A stretch of 9,385 bases of DNA. Origin: an uncultured Opitutaceae bacterium (lineage in GTDB: Bacteria; Verrucomicrobiota; Verrucomicrobiia; Opitutales; Opitutaceae). Position 1 is the stretch's first letter. Each line of letters starts with the position of its first letter. The stretch spans positions 1 through 9,385 of the forward strand of contig CAKZMS010000685.1 of NCBI GenBank assembly GCA_937128785.1. Reading direction: 5' to 3'. Made by a program: the position numbers and the translations under genes. Of the stretch, positions 5,315-9,385 are shown in pieces. Under the pieces are notes generated by a model. The model searched no databases. It saw only the letters and a list, made by a program, of their open reading frames with translations, and was not told the origin of the DNA.

Positions 5315-7928
5315 GTTAGAGAATCTGATCGCACGTTTGCTGGAAGGCAGCCTCACCGACGATGAACGCAAGGCCTTGGAGGAGCGCTTGCGCAACGATC
5401 CCGACGCCCGCCGCGTCTTTGCCGAGCAATGCCAGCTGCATGCCGAGCTTTCGCTCAACGCCGACCACAAACCGCACCTGCAAGCCGAGGAGCTGATCAC
5501 CGTGGAGGGGAATTCACCCGCCCGGCGGGCGTTTTGGGGATGGTTGGGCGCGGCGATTGCCGTTGGCGCGATCGGAACCTGGGTTGCGTTGCGCATCTCG
5601 CCCAGTGAGCCCGCGGCGACAACCGAGGTTTCGGTTGCCCGCCTAAGTCCGGAGGCCGCCTATCAGGAGGCAAATTTTTCCGAACACGGTTCACTAACCC
5701 GTCCGCCGACCAACTTCGCCGTCGTCACACCGGGCGGGGGTGGATACAGCGAGCAGGTCAGTTTCAATCGCGATGTGCGGCCGATCCTTTCGGAAAACTG
5801 TTTCCATTGCCACGGTCCGGATGCGAATACGCGCGAGGCCGAGCTACGGCTCGATATTGAAGCCCATGCCTTTGAGCCGCACGGCGACTATGCGGCAGCG
5901 ATTGTGCGCGGGGATCCGGAGAACAGTCCGATCTACCAGCGTATTACGAGCACGAAGAAGAGCGAGATCATGCCACCGGTTGATTCGCATAAGACTCTCA
6001 CCGCGGGAGAAAAACAGGTAATCCATGATTGGATCGTTCAGGGGGCTGAGTGGGAGGCCCATTGGGCGTTCATGGCGCCGGAACAAGTCGATCCGCCGGA
6101 GTCCGATTGGGGAACGGGCCCGATCGATGCGTTCATCGTCGCGAAGCAGATTCCGCTCGGCATCACCCCCAACCCGCGGGCGGATCGGGCGACCCTCGCT
6201 CGTCGCTTGGCGTTGGACATCACAGGCTTGCCGCCGACCCCGGAACAGGTGGCCGCCTTTGTCGCCGACGACCGCGCGGATGCGTACGAGCGATATGTAG
6301 ATGGGCTGTTGGCGGATCCGGCCTATGGCGAGCATCAGGCGCGATACTGGTTGGATGCAGCCCGCTACGCTGACACGCACGGTCTGCACTTGGACAATTA
6401 TCGGGAGATCTGGCCCTATCGCGATTGGGTGGTGCAGGCTTTTAACCGGAACCAGCCGTTCGACGAATTCACGGTCGAGCAATTGGCTGGTGACCTTTTA
6501 CCCAGCCCCAGTCGAGACCAGTTGCTCGCGACGGGATTCAGTCGGTGCAATCCAACGACCAGTGAAGGCGGCGCGATCGACGACGAATATCGGGCGATCT
6601 ATGCCAAGGATCGGGCCGAAACGGCGGCGACGGTTTATATGGGTCTGACGGTTGGCTGCGCTTCATGCCACGATCACAAATTTGATCCGATTTCCCAGAA
6701 GGATTTTTATCAGTTTTCAGCCTTCTTTAACAATATCGACGGTCCGATCATGGATACGAACCGGCGCGATACCCGACCGAACCTGGTTCTCCCAGCGCCG
6801 GAGGACAAGGCGGATTGGGAGCGGCTGGAGGCCGATCTCAAAATAGCCAATGCGGAGCTCAAACAGATTAAGGAAGATCGGGCTGATGCCTTTGATTCGT
6901 GGCTAGCGAGTGTTTCGCCTGAGGACATTCACTCGGTCGGGCTGGAAGGCGAAATTTGGCGGCATGAACTCGACGCGGTGCTGGAAGACGAGCAACGGAC
7001 CGTCGAAGTGATGGCGCCGGCGGCCGCGGTTGGATGGACGACGAATTCCGCATTCACCATCAATGTGCGGCACAAGTTTTCGAAATTGGAGATGGGGGAT
7101 GAAGAGTTGATTGCATCACAATTCGACGGGGCTCGCGGCTGGCGTTTGTATGCCTTGGCTGGCGACCAGAATGAGCCTGCTGCCCAGCGGCTGCGGTTTG
7201 AACTGATCCACTCGTGGTCGGCCGGGGAGATGATTTCACTGACGTCGCGATCGAATCGTTTCGCGTCCCCTCCGCAGTTTAGGGCGTCTTCATTTGTCGT
7301 AAGCTACGACGGTTCGGGCACCGCAGCCGGGGTGACGATTGGATTCCCGCGACGAGTCCAGATTGATCCCGAGTTCACGGTGGACAACCTGCCTGCCGGT
7401 CCGGTGGGTGCGGCCAACCTGCAGCTCCTCGCTCGCGTCGATGCGCTTAAACCAGTGGAAGGATGGCCCGAGATCTACGCGCATGTTCGCCATGTGCTGC
7501 TCGATAGATCGGGGATCGACTTCTCGCGTGTGGGCCGAGCGCAGCCGCTCCACGGCGAGTCGAGACTCGTCCGGGGCCGAAGCCCCGGCGGCCTCGGCAA
7601 CGACGTGCGTGTCCAACTCAGGCTCGACGAGGAGGCTAGAATCGGTCGGCTGACTCGTCAGCTCCACCGCGAACAGGACATCCCCCGCGCTGCCGCCGCG
7701 AGGCTGACGCATGAAGCTAAGCTGCACCTCCCTCGGCGTCTCCTGATCGACCACCAGCGGCTTGACGAAGTTGAGGTCACGCAGCTCGATCGCGTCTTGG
7801 CCCAAGACACGCCTGCCGGCATTGAGCAGCTGCGAGGTATAGAGGGCCGCGGGTGGCACGATGCTGCCGAAGACGCGGTGCTCGTTGAGCACCGGCAGCG
7901 TCTGCGGATCGTAGACCACGGAGAATAG
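5307..7928 (+). CDS. PSCyt1/PSCyt2 (DUF1549) membrane haem protein with anti-sigma-like N-terminus; 3' part replaced at a chimeric junction
   Basis: Planctomycete/verrucomicrobium-type cytochrome c protein. Residues 1-60 are charged and helical ([20 protein letters not shown], then [14 protein letters not shown]), as in anti-sigma/FecR-like N-termini; a single membrane helix follows at 75-97, placing the rest outside the cytoplasm. PSCyt1 covers about 150-245 with haem motif Cys165-x-x-Cys168-His169 and a possible ligand Met222. PSCyt2/DUF1549 covers about 270-480 ([34 protein letters not shown]) and carries a second CxxCH at 451-455. A LamG-like insert starts near 575 and includes [15 protein letters not shown]. 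Homology ends at about residue 710 (base about 7436): the rest of the LamG segment and the whole C-terminal PSD1/DUF1553 domain are missing. The remaining 164 codons to 7928 are antisense to a polyketide synthase and are not a real domain. The role (surface electron transfer or carbohydrate-linked catabolism) is unproven. Translationally coupled to the sigma factor, so probably its regulator or target. Confidence 0.8.
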   Translation: MNELENLIARLLEGSLTDDERKALEERLRNDPDARRVFAEQCQLHAELSLNADHKPHLQAEELITVEGNSPARRAFWGWLGAAIAVGAIGTWVALRISPSEPAATTEVSVARLSPEAAYQEANFSEHGSLTRPPTNFAVVTPGGGGYSEQVSFNRDVRPILSENCFHCHGPDANTREAELRLDIEAHAFEPHGDYAAAIVRGDPENSPIYQRITSTKKSEIMPPVDSHKTLTAGEKQVIHDWIVQGAEWEAHWAFMAPEQVDPPESDWGTGPIDAFIVAKQIPLGITPNPRADRATLARRLALDITGLPPTPEQVAAFVADDRADAYERYVDGLLADPAYGEHQARYWLDAARYADTHGLHLDNYREIWPYRDWVVQAFNRNQPFDEFTVEQLAGDLLPSPSRDQLLATGFSRCNPTTSEGGAIDDEYRAIYAKDRAETAATVYMGLTVGCASCHDHKFDPISQKDFYQFSAFFNNIDGPIMDTNRRDTRPNLVLPAPEDKADWERLEADLKIANAELKQIKEDRADAFDSWLASVSPEDIHSVGLEGEIWRHELDAVLEDEQRTVEVMAPAAAVGWTTNSAFTINVRHKFSKLEMGDEELIASQFDGARGWRLYALAGDQNEPAAQRLRFELIHSWSAGEMISLTSRSNRFASPPQFRASSFVVSYDGSGTAAGVTIGFPRRVQIDPEFTVDNLPAGPVGAANLQLLARVDALKPVEGWPEIYAHVRHVLLDRSGIDFSRVGRAQPLHGESRLVRGRSPGGLGNDVRVQLRLDEEARIGRLTRQLHREQDIPRAAAARLTHEAKLHLPRRLLIDHQRLDEVEVTQLDRVLAQDTPAGIEQLRGIEGRGWHDAAEDAVLVEHRQRLRIVDHGE

Positions 7929-9385
7929 GTGTAGCCCCTGTCGCGTGAGCACGACGGCGCGATCGAAGAGATCGCCCCGCGCGGCGGTTGAGCTACCCTT
8001 GCGATCGGGCTCAATCCAGCAGCGCTGACGCTGCCAGGGATAGGTCGGCAGGGACACCCGACGACCTAGATTCCAGGGCTGACGCTCGAAATCCAGCGTC
8101 GCACCCGACTCGAACAGCGCCGCCAGCGCGCCAGCGAACGCGCGTTCCTCGGGCTGACCCTTGCGCAGGCTGGGTACCCAGCGCGCGCTGTCTTCCTCGT
8201 CGATAGCGCGGCCGAGTCCGGTCAGCACGGCAAGCGGCGCGATCTCCACGAAGAGCTCGGCCTTGAGTGCGAGAGCGGTTTCTACGCACTGCTCGTAGCG
8301 CACGGCGCGCCGAACCTGCTCGCTCCAGTAGCGCGCGTCGAGGGCTGAGTCCTGGACCTGCTCGCCGGTAACGTTGCTGATCAATGGGATCTGCGGCGGC
8401 TTGAAGGCGATGCCAGCGATCGCGCGCTCGAAGTCGGCGAGGATCGGCTCCATCTGCCGCGAGTGGAACGCATGGGAGACCGCGAGGCGCTTCACCTTGA
8501 TCGCGCGCGCCTCGCACTGTGCGCCGATCGCGTCGATCGCAGCGGGCGTACCGCTGAGCACACAGTCCTGACTCGAGTTGTATCCCGAGATCTCGCAGTC
8601 CAGCTCGTGCTTATCGATCAACTCGAGGAGTGACGCGGCGTCGGTGTTGATGGCGATCATCGCGCCCGCCGTGTCGACCGACTGCATGAGCCGACTGCGT
8701 GCCTCCACGAGCGTCACCGCCTCTTCTAGGCTGAGGACGCCCGCCGTCCACGCGGCCGCGACCTCGCCGATGCTGTGCCCGAAAACGAGTTCCGGATGCA
8801 CGCCGAACGCGCGATAGAGCTGCACGAGCGCGACATGAACGCAAAAAAGCGCAGGCTGGGTATAGGCAGTCTGATCGATCAGGGCCTGCGCGTCCTCATG
8901 CTCCCCGAACACGATCTGCTTGATGCCGAACTCGCGGTGCGGCGCGAACAGCAGGCAGCAGGCGTCGAAGGCGTCTCGATACGCCTGGTGCCGAGCGTAG
9001 AGCCCTCGACCCATCTCGAGCAGCTGCGAACCCTGCCCGGAAAACTGAAACGCGAGCCGCGCCGCCCTGCCGCGAACAGGGTTCGACTCGGCCGCGTCGC
9101 CCAACGCCTGCAGCAGCTGCTCGTGGGACTCCACGGCAAAGGCGCGACGCGCCGCGAGCTGCGTGCGCCCGCTCTGCAGGGTGAAGGCGATGTCCGCAAG
9201 CGCCGGCGCATCCGCCGAGCGCAGACGCGCGGCGAGCCTCGCGGCGCTAGCGGCGAGGGCAGCGTCATTCTGAGCCGACAGCACGATCAGCGCTGCGGGC
9301 GGAGCCGACTCAATCATAGCCTCGGGCTCGGGCGCCGCCTCGAGGATCATGTGCACGTTCGTGCCACCGATGCCGAGCGAGTTGA
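7290..9385 (-). CDS. Type I modular polyketide synthase fragment (KS end - malonyl-type AT - DH start), truncated at both ends
   Basis: Part of a multidomain polyketide synthase that builds a carbon chain from acyl-CoA units. The frame is open at the right edge, so the start is outside the window. Reading leftward: the last ketosynthase strand NSLGIGGTNVHMILEAAP (9383-9330), a KS-AT linker, a complete acyltransferase (about 9060-8170), a linker ending YPWQRQRCWIE, and a dehydratase (from about 7940). The AT has GQGSQ, the nucleophile motif GHSIGE (serine at 8772-8774) and HAFH at 8463-8474, the pattern usually associated with malonyl-CoA rather than methylmalonyl-CoA. The DH has its first catalytic motif HxxxGxxxxP (histidine at about 7878-7880), but homology ends at about 7425, just before the second motif with the catalytic aspartate. 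The last 45 or so codons to the stop at 7290 are antisense to the neighbouring haem-protein gene. Product unknown; it appears foreign to the left part of the window. Confidence 0.88.
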   Translation of the reverse strand, partial: NSLGIGGTNVHMILEAAPEPEAMIESAPPAALIVLSAQNDAALAASAARLAARLRSADAPALADIAFTLQSGRTQLAARRAFAVESHEQLLQALGDAAESNPVRGRAARLAFQFSGQGSQLLEMGRGLYARHQAYRDAFDACCLLFAPHREFGIKQIVFGEHEDAQALIDQTAYTQPALFCVHVALVQLYRAFGVHPELVFGHSIGEVAAAWTAGVLSLEEAVTLVEARSRLMQSVDTAGAMIAINTDAASLLELIDKHELDCEISGYNSSQDCVLSGTPAAIDAIGAQCEARAIKVKRLAVSHAFHSRQMEPILADFERAIAGIAFKPPQIPLISNVTGEQVQDSALDARYWSEQVRRAVRYEQCVETALALKAELFVEIAPLAVLTGLGRAIDEEDSARWVPSLRKGQPEERAFAGALAALFESGATLDFERQPWNLGRRVSLPTYPWQRQRCWIEPDRKGSSTAARGDLFDRAVVLTRQGLHLFSVVYDPQTLPVLNEHRVFGSIVPPAALYTSQLLNAGRRVLGQDAIELRDLNFVKPLVVDQETPREVQLSFMRQPRGGSAGDVLFAVELTSQPTDSSLLVEPELDTHVVAEAAGASAPDESRLAVERLRSAHTREVDPRSIEQHMANMRVDLGPSFHWFKRIDASEELQVGRTHRTGRQVVHRELGINLDSSRESNRHPGCGARTVVAYDK
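7415..7440. other. Chimeric junction between a verrucomicrobial gene and a PKS gene
   Basis: Plus-strand homology to the LamG-like insert of the haem protein is readable up to AANLQLLAR (ending at 7436), while minus-strand polyketide synthase dehydratase homology is readable down to FKRIDASEE (ending at about 7425). The two therefore meet within roughly 7420-7437, with perhaps a dozen bases compatible with both. Both genes lose their 3' ends here, facing each other. There is no transposase, terminal repeat, tRNA or integrase site nearby. The best explanation is an artificial join of two genomes during amplification or assembly; a natural recombination is possible but leaves no recognisable trace. 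Confidence 0.7.

Noticed and set aside
7290..7425. C-terminal tail of the PKS frame as a novel DH extension
   Set aside because: It is antisense to the LamG-like insert of the haem protein, which has clear family signature on the plus strand ([13 protein letters not shown]).
7437..7928. C-terminal 164 codons of the plus-strand haem-protein frame as a novel domain
   Set aside because: They are the exact antisense of conserved PKS dehydratase sequence (including the HxxxGxxxxP motif on the other strand) and show no relation to the expected PSD1/DUF1553 domain.
1..9385. CRISPR arrays, tRNA or rRNA genes, insertion sequences with a transposase, phage or toxin-antitoxin genes
   Set aside because: No spaced direct repeats, cloverleaf-like segments, rRNA-like sequence or transposase/integrase motifs were seen on either strand.

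Overview
The left three quarters of the window (about 1-7430) looks like a chromosomal segment from the Verrucomicrobia/Planctomycetes group, most likely an Opitutales-type verrucomicrobium. The main argument is the pair of an ECF sigma factor and a PSCyt1/DUF1549 haem protein with CxxCH motifs, which is characteristic of that superphylum. The other genes (SSS symporter, DUF2237, TspO, LysR, pirin, DoxX) are widespread and do not argue against it. The lineage call is inference; there is no rRNA or marker gene here.

Layout: (a) 2-1456 (+) is the 3' portion of a sodium:solute symporter, followed by a small DUF2237 gene at 1559-1930 (+). (b) A TspO/MBR membrane protein (1937-2404, -) lies downstream of a LysR-type regulator (2434-3330, -), converging on the DUF2237 gene. 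(c) A 77-bp divergent intergenic region separates LysR from a pirin/YhhW-like bicupin (3408-4139, +). That gene is followed by a good rho-independent terminator and then a DoxX-like membrane protein (4228-4611, +). This resembles the common LysR-pirin-DoxX redox/stress neighbourhood. (d) A nearly perfect 56-bp hairpin at 4621-4676 has a GGGGTCATGTCG end, which suggests a REP/RAYT-type mobile palindrome. (e) An ECF sigma factor gene (4769-5314) overlaps by 8 bp a gene starting at 5307. The encoded protein has an anti-sigma-like N-terminus, one membrane segment, PSCyt1, PSCyt2/DUF1549 and the start of a LamG-like insert.

At about 7420-7437 the haem-protein homology stops abruptly. From there to the right edge the other strand encodes a type I modular polyketide synthase: KS C-terminal end, a complete malonyl-type AT, and a DH cut off just before its second catalytic motif. 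Both genes lose their 3' ends at the same point, tail to tail, with no transposase, repeat or integrase. I read this as a chimeric junction, most simply an assembly or amplification artefact joining two genomes, less likely a real recent rearrangement. The 3' part of each long open frame (7437-7928 on +, 7290-7420 on -) is the antisense of the other gene and should not be read as protein sequence with a function.

I did not find a convincing new defence or mobile system. The items worth a second look are the chimeric junction, the REP-like palindrome, and the sigma/membrane-haem-protein module.
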